DNA from: Streptococcus oralis
Lineage (GTDB): Bacteria; Bacillota; Bacilli; Lactobacillales; Streptococcaceae
Direction: 5' to 3'
Assembly (NCBI RefSeq): GCF_004127215.1
Contig: NZ_QEWJ01000010.1
Span: 1-64,000, forward strand
Length of the DNA stretch: 64,000 nt
The stretch's first letter is position 1. Each line of letters starts with the position of its first letter. Below the pieces are notes generated by a model, which was given only the letters and a program-made list of their open reading frames with translations, searched no databases and was not told the DNA's origin. Made by a program: the position numbers and the translations under genes. Below are positions 11,689-20,854 of this stretch, in pieces.

Positions 11689-12300
11689 CTAATCAACATA
11701 TTGGTCTCTTTGTCCTTTATAAACCTGCCAAAGAATCTCCATTTGCTCCTTGGTGATGCGTTTTTCAGATAAGACTGGCAATTGGTCAATGGCAAAAAAT
11801 TGAAGCTCAGCAATTTCTTGATTTTCTTGAAATTGTCCGTCAAGAAGTTGGCATTCAAAGACAAACTTTGCATATTGTTTGCTCTGTAGTTGGAAACGAT
11901 TGGTGTCAAAAACTGCAAGTAACCTTTCAGCTTTTGCTGTAAAGCCGGTTTCTTCTTCAATTTCCTTGAGAATATTCTCGGTTGGAGAATAGCCAACTTC
12001 ACCAAAACCACCTGGCAAAGCCCAACTATCCTCTCCTTTTCCTCTAACTAAACAGACTTTTTCATCCTCAACAATCCAAGCACGGACGTCCATCAGAGGA
12101 GTTGCATAAGCGGAAGTTGGTTTCATGACTTCTGCCACTTCTTCTGCATCGAGGTCTGATACCTGATTCAACATTTCAGATAACAGACTTCGCAAGTCCT
12201 CGTAGCGCTCACGGTCGAAAGGATCTTTTGTAAAGGTTAATCCAATATCCGTAATGGCTAGCATTCTTTGCAGATACTTGGTAAAATCACTTGCATTCAT
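11689..12300 (-). CDS. Nudix hydrolase with N-terminal extension domain
   Basis: The 203-residue protein has a helical N-terminal Nudix-associated domain (about 1-65) and a Nudix fold (66-190). The Nudix box is GFGEVGYSPTENILKEIEEE followed by TGF, near residues 102-124. The catalytic EIEEETG core is present. The glutamate usually found after GEVG is Tyr here, and the usual Arg is Lys. The family hydrolyses nucleoside diphosphates linked to another group; the substrate is unknown. It overlaps the murF stop by 14 bp, so it is cotranscribed with murF. Confidence 0.88.
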   Translation of the reverse strand: MNASDFTKYLQRMLAITDIGLTFTKDPFDRERYEDLRSLLSEMLNQVSDLDAEEVAEVMKPTSAYATPLMDVRAWIVEDEKVCLVRGKGEDSWALPGGFGEVGYSPTENILKEIEEETGFTAKAERLLAVFDTNRFQLQSKQYAKFVFECQLLDGQFQENQEIAELQFFAIDQLPVLSEKRITKEQMEILWQVYKGQRDQYVD

Positions 12301-13660
12301 TTTCTAAACTTTCTACCAACTTGGCTAGATTCATGGAGTTAGAGCCTTTAAGCAAAATTTGGTCATTGGCTCCAAGGCTTTCCTTAACCTGCTTGACTAG
12401 GTCTTCAAATTGGTCCTCGTCAGCTGTTTTCTTGAAGTAGAAAACGTGACCGATTGGGAACATTTGACTAGCAAGTTGGCTTAATTCGGCAATGTCTTCT
12501 CCATAGAAAATAACGGTATCCAGCACATCTGGCGATAGGCTCAAAATCATCTGGTTATGGAGCTGAACAGACTGGTCACCAAGTTCCTTCATGTCTGCCA
12601 AGACAGCGATTTTCTTGCCTCCTTCGTTGGCTGGAATGGCAGAGAATGTCTCCAAAATCAGCTTCATAGCAGTTGGATTGGCATTGTATACGTCAGACAG
12701 AATATCTGCTCCATTGGCTGCCTTCTTCCACTCAGTACGATTGCGGGTCAATTCTAGGTTCTGAAAGGCCTGACGAATTTGCTCCTCTGAAACTCCTTCT
12801 TGTAGAGCCACATAAGCAGCAATCATAGCATTGGTGGCATTGTACTTACCTGTCACTGGCAAATCGAGGGCTTGTTCCAAAAAATTCGCCTTAAAGGTCA
12901 GACTATCCTTGCGCTCAATCAAGTCTGTGACTTCTAACTCAGCTCCTTGCCCAAAACGGATCACTTTTTTATCTGTAGGCAAGTAGTCCTCTACAATCGG
13001 GTCAGCTGGTGCCAAAAGCAAAGAACCTGGTGCCATACCATCAGCAATTTGCATTTTCCCTTTAGCAATCTCCGAACGGTCTTTGAAAAAGGCCAAATGA
13101 GCCTCTCCAACCAAGGTCACGATGGCTGTTTTTGGATGAGCCAATTCAGACAAGAGATGAATATCTCCCAAGTGATCCTGCCCCATCTCCAAGACCAACT
13201 TTTCTGTCCCTTCAGGCATGTGGAGAACTGTGTAGGGAAGGCCAATCTCGTTATTGTAATTGCCCTGAGTTTTGTAGGTCTTGTAGGTTGTTGACAGTAA
13301 ATGCGCCAACATATCCTTGGTCGTCGTCTTGCCATTTGAACCCGTAACGGCAAAGACATCAACAGCCGTTTTCTCAAGATAGTAGGCTGCGAGGGCTTGA
13401 AAGGCAGTCAACACGTCGTCTACTAGAATGTAGGGATGATTTGCAACCTCTTTCTCAGACAAGGTTACTGCTGCACCATTTTCAAAAGCTGTTTCGATAA
13501 AGTCATGACCATCGCGCGCACCTTTGAGTGGCACAAACAAATCTCCCGTCCCAATCAAACGACTATCAAACTCGGCCTTTTCTAACTTGGTATCCTCAAA
13601 AATGCTGATATCATTTTTAGCTCCGACAACTTGAGCCACTTCATAGATTGTTAATTTCAT
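12287..13660 (-). CDS. murF: UDP-N-acetylmuramoyl-tripeptide-D-alanyl-D-alanine ligase
   Basis: Adds D-Ala-D-Ala to the UDP-MurNAc-tripeptide, the last cytosolic step of peptidoglycan precursor synthesis. It has a Mur ligase N-domain, the ATP loop VTGSNGKTTTKDM near residue 107, a central domain with LVLEMGQDHLGD near residue 157, and a C-terminal domain with ILSDVYNANPTAMK near residue 325. The length of 457 residues is typical. It follows ddl, which makes its D-Ala-D-Ala substrate. Confidence 0.97.
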   Translation of the reverse strand: MKLTIYEVAQVVGAKNDISIFEDTKLEKAEFDSRLIGTGDLFVPLKGARDGHDFIETAFENGAAVTLSEKEVANHPYILVDDVLTAFQALAAYYLEKTAVDVFAVTGSNGKTTTKDMLAHLLSTTYKTYKTQGNYNNEIGLPYTVLHMPEGTEKLVLEMGQDHLGDIHLLSELAHPKTAIVTLVGEAHLAFFKDRSEIAKGKMQIADGMAPGSLLLAPADPIVEDYLPTDKKVIRFGQGAELEVTDLIERKDSLTFKANFLEQALDLPVTGKYNATNAMIAAYVALQEGVSEEQIRQAFQNLELTRNRTEWKKAANGADILSDVYNANPTAMKLILETFSAIPANEGGKKIAVLADMKELGDQSVQLHNQMILSLSPDVLDTVIFYGEDIAELSQLASQMFPIGHVFYFKKTADEDQFEDLVKQVKESLGANDQILLKGSNSMNLAKLVESLENECK

Positions 13661-13689
13661 TTCTACTCCTTTAAAAAGGGTTGAAGTCC

Positions 13690-13727
13690 GAGAACTCTAG
13701 TCACCTTGCGGTGATGGTTCTGGCTCC
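13690..13727 (-). other. Stem-loop between ddl and murF
   Basis: AGAAC...GTTCT encloses TCACC-TTGC-GGTGA, giving a two-part stem with a tetraloop in the 83-bp gap between ddl and murF. No T-run follows, so it is more likely an RNA processing or stability element than a terminator. Confidence 0.55.
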
Positions 13728-13743
13728 TACCCTCTCTTTCATT

Positions 13744-14787
13744 TTATAGCAAATGCGCTTCGCGCTTGTCAAAACTTTGCTTAGCAAGGTCAACCAAACG
13801 CTCGATTAGTTCTGGGTAGCTGATTCCCATATTGTCCCAAAGTAGTGGATACATGGACCACTGGGTAAAACCTGGCATGGTATTAAGCTCGTTTAGGAAA
13901 ATCTCGCCCTTATCCGTATAGAAGAAATCACAACGAGACAGACCGAGGCCACCGATTGCACGGAAGGCTGTTTCTGCATTATGACGCATGACAGCTACTA
14001 CATCATCACTAATCTTGGCTGGGATGTCCATGGTAATCTTGTTGTCGATATACTTGGCATCGTAGTCATAAAAGGCAACATCCTTGACCACTTCACCAGG
14101 AAGCGTGCTCTTCACTTCGTAGTTGCCCAAGAGACCAACCTCAATTTCACGAGCATTCACCCCTTGCTCTACCAAGACACGGCTGTCATATTGGAAGGCA
14201 AGTTCCAAAGCTTGACGGAGTTCCTCTTGGTTTTCAGACTTAGAAATACCGACACTTGAACCCATGTTTGACGGCTTCGTGAAGACTGGATAAGTCAGTT
14301 TTTCTTCAACTTCAGCTATTTTAGCAGTCACATCATCCCCTTCGACAATGGCCACATAAGGAACTTGGGTAATCCCAGCAGACTCCAAAACACGCTTAGT
14401 AGTGATTTTATCCATAGCAAGACTTGATGACAAGATATTACAACCAACATAAGGCATTTTCAAAACTTCTAAGAATCCTTGAACTGAACCATCTTCTCCC
14501 ATCGGACCATGAAGAACTGGAAAGACCACCGCACCTTCTTCATAGATGGCACTTGGTGCGATTTTCTTGTCCCAATCAACGGTTGCATTGGTCATAAGAC
14601 GATCCTCTTGACCTGGAGTCTGGCTAAATTCTTGCGTTTTGATAAAATCACCTGACTGGCTGATAAAGAAAGTCTTGACTGTGAAACGATCGTAGTTGAC
14701 CGCACGCATGACACTCTCAGCTGAAAGGACAGAGACTTCACGCTCTGCACTACGCCCACCGTATAAAAGAATAATCGTTTGTTTCAT
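13744..14787 (-). CDS. ddl: D-alanine-D-alanine ligase
   Basis: Joins two D-alanines using ATP for peptidoglycan synthesis. It has an ATP-grasp fold: N-terminal [17 protein letters not shown], the [18 protein letters not shown] substrate loop near residue 90, [16 protein letters not shown] near residue 167, and the metal and substrate end [17 protein letters not shown] near residue 310. The length is 347 residues, as in other streptococci. It has its own promoter at 14825-14853. In relatives recR lies directly upstream, and here a T7SS effector operon separates them. Confidence 0.97.
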   Translation of the reverse strand: MKQTIILLYGGRSAEREVSVLSAESVMRAVNYDRFTVKTFFISQSGDFIKTQEFSQTPGQEDRLMTNATVDWDKKIAPSAIYEEGAVVFPVLHGPMGEDGSVQGFLEVLKMPYVGCNILSSSLAMDKITTKRVLESAGITQVPYVAIVEGDDVTAKIAEVEEKLTYPVFTKPSNMGSSVGISKSENQEELRQALELAFQYDSRVLVEQGVNAREIEVGLLGNYEVKSTLPGEVVKDVAFYDYDAKYIDNKITMDIPAKISDDVVAVMRHNAETAFRAIGGLGLSRCDFFYTDKGEIFLNELNTMPGFTQWSMYPLLWDNMGISYPELIERLVDLAKQSFDKREAHLL

Positions 14788-14824
14788 ATTGCTTGTCCTA
14801 ATTCTAATAGAATACTCATCCTTT

Positions 14825-14853
14825 AGTATATCATATTTACGTCTTTTTTGAAA
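14825..14853 (-). promoter_or_regulatory. Promoter of ddl-murF
   Basis: TTTCAA (RC of 14848-14853), 17-bp spacer, TATACT (RC of 14825-14830). It lies 38 bp before the ddl start and after the terminator of the T7SS operon. Confidence 0.65.
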
Positions 14854-14862
14854 CTTGTATCT

Positions 14863-14885
14863 AAAAAAGCCCTCATTTGAGAGCT
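14863..14885 (-). terminator. Terminator of the T7SS effector operon
   Basis: AGCTCTC-AAAT-GAGGGCT followed by TTTTTT on the minus strand, starting 6 bp past the last gene of the operon. It isolates the cassette from ddl. Confidence 0.8.
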
Positions 14886-14891
14886 GAAATT

Positions 14892-15380
14892 TTACCGATC
14901 CACCACTTGAGCTTCAAAGTGCGCTGGCTTGTCGTCTACATTAGTGATGGTTATTGTATAGGACTTGTTATTAGTTACATTAAAAACTTTTTCCCCCTGG
15001 TAACTGACAACAATTCCATCCTGGACTAAATGGATATCTTTTTGATTATTGGGTAACTCTTCATCAACATCTTCTGAATGATGGCTTCGAACAAGTTTTT
15101 GCCCTTCAACATCATAAAAAATATCGCCATGCATCTCAAACCAAACTTTTTTACCTGATAATTTAAGCTTATTAGTATCATTTTTTTTCAAGATTAATTC
15201 TGAGTAGTATTCTACATCATGTGTCCGAGGATTTACTGTAAAGTTAGCCGACTCTCCTGGTTGCAGAGTATACTTACCAAGATTTTGTGCCCATAGATAA
15301 AATAGAAAACTAGCTGCTAGGACTACAACAAGTACTAAACTACAACCTAAATTCCAATTCGATTTTTTCGTCATGCTCAT
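14892..15380 (-). CDS. Membrane-anchored protein, probable immunity protein of the LXG toxin
   Basis: The 162-residue protein has a short basic N-terminus (MTKKSNWN), one membrane helix (about residues 11-31, [20 protein letters not shown]), and a beta-rich domain of about 130 residues predicted to lie outside the cell. I do not recognise the domain. Its ATG overlaps the toxin stop (ATGA), and AAGGAGAG sits inside the last toxin codons, so the two are coupled. A gene directly after a polymorphic toxin is usually its immunity gene; that is inference. A lipoprotein-like accessory role is the alternative. Confidence 0.7.
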   Translation of the reverse strand: MSMTKKSNWNLGCSLVLVVVLAASFLFYLWAQNLGKYTLQPGESANFTVNPRTHDVEYYSELILKKNDTNKLKLSGKKVWFEMHGDIFYDVEGQKLVRSHHSEDVDEELPNNQKDIHLVQDGIVVSYQGEKVFNVTNNKSYTITITNVDDKPAHFEAQVVDR

Positions 15381-17008
15381 TTGTAACTCTCCTTATAGTC
15401 GTTAATTCCGTCTTGAATCATCTTAGCATCTCCTGGATTATCTCCATAATTTCCATTGATAACATTGTTTATATATTTTATAGCATCTTTATCAGACAGC
15501 CCTTGAGCTGCTCCGGCTCCTATTTTCAAGTACTCATCACTAGATTCTAAATAACCTTTACCAACATAGCCAAAAAGATAATTTCCAAGGTAATCAGACT
15601 CCATTCCTTCTTCCCATTGTCGACCCCAAATTGAAAAAGGGTAATCTTCTCTATAAACTCGATTTTTTAGGTCTAGGGGTTTATTAGAATTAACTAAATC
15701 TATAAATGTTCCATTATCTCCAATCTTATTTCCTATAGCAATCGAACTATCAATTCTTCCATTATCACCAGGGCTTTTCCATATACTTCTACCTCTCTGA
15801 ATTAATTCACCCTTTTTTACATCCTCTAAATTTTTAACATCTAATACATCGTTTCCCATATTTTGCGTTACTACTTTTATATTAATTTTTGATGTTAACG
15901 ATTTGTAAAATTCTTTTTCTATATCATTCATCTTATCCTGGATTATTGGATCTTCTTTTCCCCAATCATCACCCATCTTTTTTCTCTTCTTCCAATACTC
16001 CTCAAACGCTTCTCTATTATTATAAAACAGATAATCCTCATAAGCCTTAACGATTAGGTCTGCTTTTTCGGTCGAAATTTTATCACTCTTTTTAATTTTC
16101 TCAACCTTTTCCTGTAGTTTCTCTGGATTAGCTCTATTGGTAGCCTCCGCTTTCAATTTTTCTGTTACAACTTGAGGAAATTGTATTTGAGGATGGTGAT
16201 GTACATAAGATTCTAAAATTTGGAACTCCTTATCGCTAAGTTCTTTTCCATTTTCCAACTTATCTAAGATTTTCTGGTATTCTTTATGCAAATCCTTAGT
16301 TTTCTTAGAAGAATCATATTTTGCACTCTCAATCTTCACATCCTTCATCTTTTGCACCCAGCTCATGTCCAGACCGTCCGCATAGTAGTTACCATCGCTA
16401 TCGACAATGACTTTACTTAGTTGCGTAGCTCCTTTGATGGCTAAGCTAAGGACTTCTAGGCTATCGTTGAAATACTGGGAAACCTGTGAGACAAAGAATT
16501 CTAGTTTTTCAATCTTATCATCCAAATCCTGAATACCTGACTCGATTTGAGACTTGGTATTGTAGAGGATGGTCTTCTCAGAGAAGGCTTTCCCCCAATT
16601 GAGACTAAAGAAATCTTTGATTTGATTTAACCAATTCTCCCTCGCTTGAATCTGAGCTTCTACGATAGCTAACTGCTCTTCCCTCAATTTTTTCAGTTCC
16701 TTGAGCTGGTCCAGGTCCAAATCTCCATATCCTGAGACCTGAGCATCTGCATTTTTGTAGGAGGTCAACTCTAGTTGGATATCATCTATCGCTGCTTGTA
16801 ACTTCTTGATGCTGGGGATGATAATCTCTGTAAAGAGACCCTTCCCAGCTGTGTAAGCTGCTCCTGTCAGCTCACCTGAGTCTAAAGAGAAAATCAGGTG
16901 GTCACATCCACTAGATAAGCGGTCCGTGACTTCATTTGCGACTTGGAGATTATTAGTCATGGCCTGAATCAATTCTTGGGATTCTTGTGCGCTGTATTTT
17001 ACTCCCAT
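15377..17008 (-). CDS. LXG-domain type VII secretion effector with a type 44 polymorphic toxin tip
   Basis: The 543-residue protein has an N-terminal helical LXG domain (about 1-235, starting MGVKYSAQESQELIQAM, with SGELTGAAYTAGKGLFTEII near residue 45). A lysine-rich coiled linker follows (about 236-400). The C-terminal domain resembles bacterial toxin 44 (Ntox44): PLDLKNR near residue 436, GNYLFGYVGKGYL near residue 475 and IGAGAAQG near 496. Ntox44 is a predicted RNase in polymorphic toxin systems; the assignment is from motif memory, not a search. Effectors of this kind leave through an EssC-type T7SS, and no such machinery lies in this window. The 3' third of the gene is visibly more AT-rich than the LXG part. 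Confidence 0.8.
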   Translation of the reverse strand: MGVKYSAQESQELIQAMTNNLQVANEVTDRLSSGCDHLIFSLDSGELTGAAYTAGKGLFTEIIIPSIKKLQAAIDDIQLELTSYKNADAQVSGYGDLDLDQLKELKKLREEQLAIVEAQIQARENWLNQIKDFFSLNWGKAFSEKTILYNTKSQIESGIQDLDDKIEKLEFFVSQVSQYFNDSLEVLSLAIKGATQLSKVIVDSDGNYYADGLDMSWVQKMKDVKIESAKYDSSKKTKDLHKEYQKILDKLENGKELSDKEFQILESYVHHHPQIQFPQVVTEKLKAEATNRANPEKLQEKVEKIKKSDKISTEKADLIVKAYEDYLFYNNREAFEEYWKKRKKMGDDWGKEDPIIQDKMNDIEKEFYKSLTSKINIKVVTQNMGNDVLDVKNLEDVKKGELIQRGRSIWKSPGDNGRIDSSIAIGNKIGDNGTFIDLVNSNKPLDLKNRVYREDYPFSIWGRQWEEGMESDYLGNYLFGYVGKGYLESSDEYLKIGAGAAQGLSDKDAIKYINNVINGNYGDNPGDAKMIQDGINDYKESYK

Positions 17009-17355
17009 GGTAGCCGATTCCTTTCCGCTATCAGTTCTTCTCTAGCTTCATCGAAAGTTCGACGAGCCTTCTTCGTTTGTTTTTCCAAGGCATCCAGTTC
17101 CTCATCTACATAAGAGTTGACCTGTCGCTGAATGGTTCTATTTTCACTTTCAATTTGCTCTATCACCTGACGAGAATTGGGTGAGTGAGACAATAGAGTC
17201 GCCATACGATGGTGGATACTCTGGATTTCTGAGTGAAAGTGAGTTAGCTGCTGTTCATATTGTCTTTTTAGAGTCTGAAGACTTTCTGCCTTATCGTCAA
17301 TCTTGACAATCTCTCGCCAAAGTTTGTAGCGCTTTTCTTCGTTCTTATCTGCCAT
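16999..17355 (-). CDS. Helical LXG partner protein (DUF3958/LapA2-like)
   Basis: The 118-residue protein is almost entirely charged helix or coiled coil (two long helices, about 12-55 and 62-112) with no signal peptide or cysteine. In streptococcal LXG operons a small helical protein of this size binds the LXG domain and is needed for export; this position and shape fit. Its stop overlaps the toxin start by 10 bp, and the ribosome site GGAAT for the toxin lies within it. The family name is from memory. Confidence 0.65.
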   Translation of the reverse strand: MADKNEEKRYKLWREIVKIDDKAESLQTLKRQYEQQLTHFHSEIQSIHHRMATLLSHSPNSRQVIEQIESENRTIQRQVNSYVDEELDALEKQTKKARRTFDEAREELIAERNRLPWE

Positions 17356-17358
17356 TTC

Positions 17359-17634
17359 TTAGTGACTCCATCTCTTAGCTTGCTCTATATCACGTTTTTC
17401 AATCCTATGAGCAATTCCTGGAAACTTATTTGCTTGGGTCAAAACAGCTGAACTAAAATCACTGACCGCCTGAAGCATTTGATTGCAGGCCTGACGTCCA
17501 GCTTCCATCCCAGCGATTTCAGAAGTATATGAAAATTCTACCTGCTGATTTTGCTTGTCACTCGTGTCATACCCAACCAACTCATTAATAGCCGCCTCTG
17601 CTGCTATCGTACTAGATTTTATCTTTCCACCCAT
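17359..17634 (-). CDS. WXG100-like small partner (DUF3130/SACOL2603-type)
   Basis: The 91-residue protein is the first gene of the LXG operon. It begins MGGKIKSSTIAAEAAINEL and has a helical body with a central turn and a Q/S-rich loop (TSDKQNQQVEFSYTSEI). It resembles the short WXG100-like T7SS partners that bind LXG effectors, although the literal WXG is absent. It starts after AAGGGGAG, 36 bp past a good promoter, and ends 3 bp before the next gene. Confidence 0.65.
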   Translation of the reverse strand: MGGKIKSSTIAAEAAINELVGYDTSDKQNQQVEFSYTSEIAGMEAGRQACNQMLQAVSDFSSAVLTQANKFPGIAHRIEKRDIEQAKRWSH

Positions 17635-17670
17635 ACCTCAAACTCCCCTTATTAATTATATATTGAGCAT

Positions 17671-17699
17671 ATCATAACACAAAAATAGCATAATTTCAA
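17671..17699 (-). promoter_or_regulatory. Promoter of the T7SS effector operon
   Basis: TTGAAA (RC of 17694-17699), 17-bp spacer, TATGAT (RC of 17671-17676). No operator is evident. It drives the four genes down to the terminator at 14863. Confidence 0.75.
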
Positions 17700-17758
17700 A
17701 ACAAATCATAAGGAACTAATGCGCCTATCACCTTAGGTTAAACTCTATCATTTGGTTA

Positions 17759-17893
17759 ATGAGTTTGATAGAGACGGCACTAGTGATTTTGGAGGTCCGT
17801 TTTCTGATACCTTATATTTTGTGTTTACTGGGAACATTCTTATTAGCAAGGTTTATCCTCCTCTCATTAGAAATAGAAAAAGACAAACCCTAG
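17759..17893 (+). CDS. Possible 44-residue hydrophobic peptide or gene remnant
   Basis: The frame encodes an acidic start (MSLIETALVILEVR), one strong membrane segment (FLIPYILCLLGTFLLARFIL) and a charged end (LEIEKDKP). No convincing ribosome site precedes the ATG, and the stop lies inside the recR terminator stem. It is the only coding-like sequence in the 314-bp gap 17635-17948. It could be the end of a lost membrane protein gene. Confidence 0.25.
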   Translation: MSLIETALVILEVRFLIPYILCLLGTFLLARFILLSLEIEKDKP

Positions 17894-17915
17894 AAAAATT
17901 CCTAGGGCTTGTCTT
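17877..17915 (-). terminator. Terminator of pbp2B-recR
   Basis: AAGACAAGCCCTAGG pairs with CCTAGGGTTTGTCTT with one mismatch, followed on the minus strand by TTTTT. It lies 34 bp past the recR stop. Confidence 0.85.
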
Positions 17916-17948
17916 ATACGTCAAAATAAACTAAGCTTTTACTGACAC

Positions 17949-18545
17949 TTACAACTCTGTCCGATTTTCAATGGCTCGTAAGAGTGTGACTTCGTCCGCA
18001 TACTCGATATCTGCTCCCACGGCTAGGCCTCGTGCTAAACGAGTGACCTTGATACCAGCTGGCTTGAGGAGGCGAGAGAGATACATAGAGGTCGCTTCTC
18101 CATCTGCTGTCGCATTGGTCGCCACGATCACCTCTGAAACCTCACTATCCATGAGACGAGTCATGAGACTCTTGAGATTGATATCATCTGGGCTAATGCC
18201 ATTCATCGGAGAAATGAGTCCATGCAAGACATGATAGAGTCCGTGGTATTCTTGGATGTTTTCCATAGCAGCCACATCGCGACTATCTTCTAGCACTAAG
18301 ATGGTTGTCTGGTCTCGAGTCGGATCCGTACAGATCGAGCAAGGATCATCATCCGTCAAGCGGCCACAGATGGAACAATAGGTCAATTCCCGCTTAGCAG
18401 ATAGGAGGTTTTTGGCAAATTCATTGACATCGTCATCGGACATTCCAATGGTATAGAAGGCTAGGCGGGTAGCCGTTTTAATCCCGATACCCGGAAGCTT
18501 TGAATAGCTATCAATCAGCTTGGCAATAGGTGTTGGATACAGCAT
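17949..18545 (-). CDS. recR: Recombination mediator RecR
   Basis: Works with RecO/RecF in RecFOR gap repair. The 198-residue protein has the N-terminal helix-hairpin-helix ([15 protein letters not shown]), a C4 zinc finger ([16 protein letters not shown], about 57-72) and a Toprim domain ([14 protein letters not shown] near residue 80). It lies 10 bp after pbp2B, so the two are cotranscribed. In related genomes ddl follows directly; here the T7SS operon intervenes. Confidence 0.97.
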   Translation of the reverse strand: MLYPTPIAKLIDSYSKLPGIGIKTATRLAFYTIGMSDDDVNEFAKNLLSAKRELTYCSICGRLTDDDPCSICTDPTRDQTTILVLEDSRDVAAMENIQEYHGLYHVLHGLISPMNGISPDDINLKSLMTRLMDSEVSEVIVATNATADGEATSMYLSRLLKPAGIKVTRLARGLAVGADIEYADEVTLLRAIENRTEL

Positions 18546-18555
18546 AAGTTCCTTT

Positions 18556-20598
18556 CTAATTCATTGGATGGTGTTGGTGATAAAGATTGATAATGTCACG
18601 TGCAATCGAAGGTCCGACACCGTTTGTAAGGTTGGTGTTATGAGGAAAGACGACTGCGACCGCAATTTGGGGATTATCCGACGGTGCATAGGCGACGGCA
18701 TTGGTGTTATTAGCTTTTTGACCGCCATTAACGTAACTTTCGGCCGTCCCCGTTTTCCCACTGATGGATACGGCTGCGCCATTTGAAAAGGCACGACCTG
18801 TCGTAAGGGCACTCGTTCCATGCGAAACTTGATAGAAACCTTGCTGCAAGATAGCCATATCTGCTTCTGATATATTGATCTTGTTCAGTTCCTTGGCGGC
18901 TGTCTCCTGAACCAGACTTCCTAGTCCACCTTGATCATTGTTACCATAAACCCCTTCAACGATGTGGGGAGCCAAACGCACACCATTGTTTGCGATTGTT
19001 GCGACATACTGGGCTAACTGCATCGGTGTGTAGTTATCAAACTGACCAAAAGCATTATTTAGATAGTTGGCCAAATCAAACTCTTTTGGTATAAAACCTG
19101 TTGATTCATCTGGAAGGTCAATCCCTGTTGAAGCTCCTAGTCCGTATTCTCCAAAGGTTGATCGCAATTTGCCCATTGCTGTCTCTAATTGGCTCGTTGC
19201 TACAATCATATTGGGTTGGTAAGTCTGTCCCATGATTCCCAGTGCTGTTTGCACCATGTAGGTATTAGAGGAGTACTCTAGTGCTTCCACTGCTGTGATA
19301 GGAAAGGATCCGTAGGACAAGGTGTACCATGAATTGATAGGAGAGGAAGCTTGAAAGACTATGGGCTGGTCAAGTAAGGTTTGATTGCCTGACAAGACCC
19401 CGTTTTCCCAGCCAGAGCTAATGGTTGCCGCCTTGACAACAGACCCTGGCACAAAGACGTTAGTGACTGTTCCTAGGGAGTCTGAGCTCAGTTTACCTGA
19501 TTCAACATCATGCTTAATACCTGACATGGCTAGAACTGCACCTGTTTTAGGATTAAGAGCGACTGCATAGACTCCTTCAGAATATTTGGCGCCACCATTA
19601 CTCAACTCGGAGTTGAAGTAGCTCTTAAGTAGGTCATCCACTCCATTTTGGAAAGCTAGGTCAATCGTTAATTTGATATTGTTCCCTTTGCTTCCTTCCT
19701 CGACATTTTCCACACTTTCCATATTTCCGTGTTTGTCGAGATGCACTTCTTTGACAGAGCGTTTACCTTGGAGGACATCTTCATATTGCTTTTCAAGATA
19801 AGAAGTTCCCACTCGGTCATTGAGAGAGTATCCTTTCTTGAGATAAGCGTCAACTTCCTCTGCTGGAAGACCTGACTTTTCACTGGAAACGCTACCGACG
19901 ATAGACGATAGAGAAGTGTCCAGTACTTTTCGATCCCATGAGGTTGAAATGCTAATGCCCGGTAATTCCTTGGATGCAGAAGCCACAAGAGCAACTTGAG
20001 TATCATCCAAGGCATCTGTTGAAATGGTTCCGGTTGCGAAATTTCCAACTGCATTGAGCTGACTAAACAGATAGATTTCCTTTTTCTGATCATCTGTATA
20101 GTTGAGCTGATTCACGTCGATACTCTCAACCGCATTATTGTAGAGGGTTGCTTCTGATAAGCGATTTCCATCTGAATCTAGGCGTTTGTCACTTGGAAGA
20201 GCCTCGACTGTTTTTTTGTAAATGTCCTGATCAGCCAAATAATAGTCTGCAATCTGACGATCTGTCAGATCAGGGGAGGTTACATTTACATATGTGAGAA
20301 GTTTCTTGGCTGTTTCCTTCAATTCAGCTGCCGTCATCTTATTGTTTCGCGTGAAAGAAACAACTTGCTTGACAGTATTTTCTACCAAGGGTTTTCCTGA
20401 TGCATCGTAAATTTGTCCACGAGCCGAACTGGTTGTCACCCTAGTCTGGCTGGCTGATGCCAATTTTGTTTCATAAAAATCTTTATTCAGTACCTGCATA
20501 TATAACAATCGACCAATAATGGCCATAAACAGCAGGATAACAATCGCAAATAGTAAATTAAGCCGAATCGGAATCGAATGGCTATTGAATTTTCTCAT
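18556..20598 (-). CDS. pbp2B: Penicillin-binding protein 2b, class B transpeptidase
   Basis: Peripheral (elongation) peptidoglycan transpeptidase. It has a cytoplasmic start, one membrane helix ([20 protein letters not shown], about 13-32), a dimerisation region and a transpeptidase domain. Active-site motifs are SVVK near residue 386, SSN near 443 and KTGT near 615. The residue after SSN is Thr, the form seen in penicillin-susceptible pneumococci, where resistant alleles often carry Ala. The length is 680 residues. The start has only a weak ribosome site. Confidence 0.96.
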   Translation of the reverse strand: MRKFNSHSIPIRLNLLFAIVILLFMAIIGRLLYMQVLNKDFYETKLASASQTRVTTSSARGQIYDASGKPLVENTVKQVVSFTRNNKMTAAELKETAKKLLTYVNVTSPDLTDRQIADYYLADQDIYKKTVEALPSDKRLDSDGNRLSEATLYNNAVESIDVNQLNYTDDQKKEIYLFSQLNAVGNFATGTISTDALDDTQVALVASASKELPGISISTSWDRKVLDTSLSSIVGSVSSEKSGLPAEEVDAYLKKGYSLNDRVGTSYLEKQYEDVLQGKRSVKEVHLDKHGNMESVENVEEGSKGNNIKLTIDLAFQNGVDDLLKSYFNSELSNGGAKYSEGVYAVALNPKTGAVLAMSGIKHDVESGKLSSDSLGTVTNVFVPGSVVKAATISSGWENGVLSGNQTLLDQPIVFQASSPINSWYTLSYGSFPITAVEALEYSSNTYMVQTALGIMGQTYQPNMIVATSQLETAMGKLRSTFGEYGLGASTGIDLPDESTGFIPKEFDLANYLNNAFGQFDNYTPMQLAQYVATIANNGVRLAPHIVEGVYGNNDQGGLGSLVQETAAKELNKINISEADMAILQQGFYQVSHGTSALTTGRAFSNGAAVSISGKTGTAESYVNGGQKANNTNAVAYAPSDNPQIAVAVVFPHNTNLTNGVGPSIARDIINLYHQHHPMN

Positions 20599-20767
20599 AC
20601 AACTAAGACTCTTTTCTAGAAAAAATTCCGATTTTCACCCGTATTTATCCCTAAAATAACAGAGTAAATAGGTGAAGTTCAGTACTTTTCATTGTACCAT
20701 ATTTTACGAAGAAAGACTTGGAAAAGTCTAAGCAATTTTTGACTTTTAACTGAAAATGCCTTTTTAT

Positions 20768-20795
20768 TTGGTTATCCTATTTTCTATGATATAAT
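20768..20795 (+). promoter_or_regulatory. Promoter of nanR
   Basis: TTGGTT (20768-20773), 16-bp spacer, TATAAT (20790-20795), 59 bp before the nanR start. The preceding interval from 20599 holds the divergent pbp2B upstream region and no gene. Confidence 0.65.
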
Positions 20796-20854
20796 GATAG
20801 TAATAGTTAGGAAAGCGTCAACTTTTAAGACTTTGACTCATAAAAAGGAGCCTT

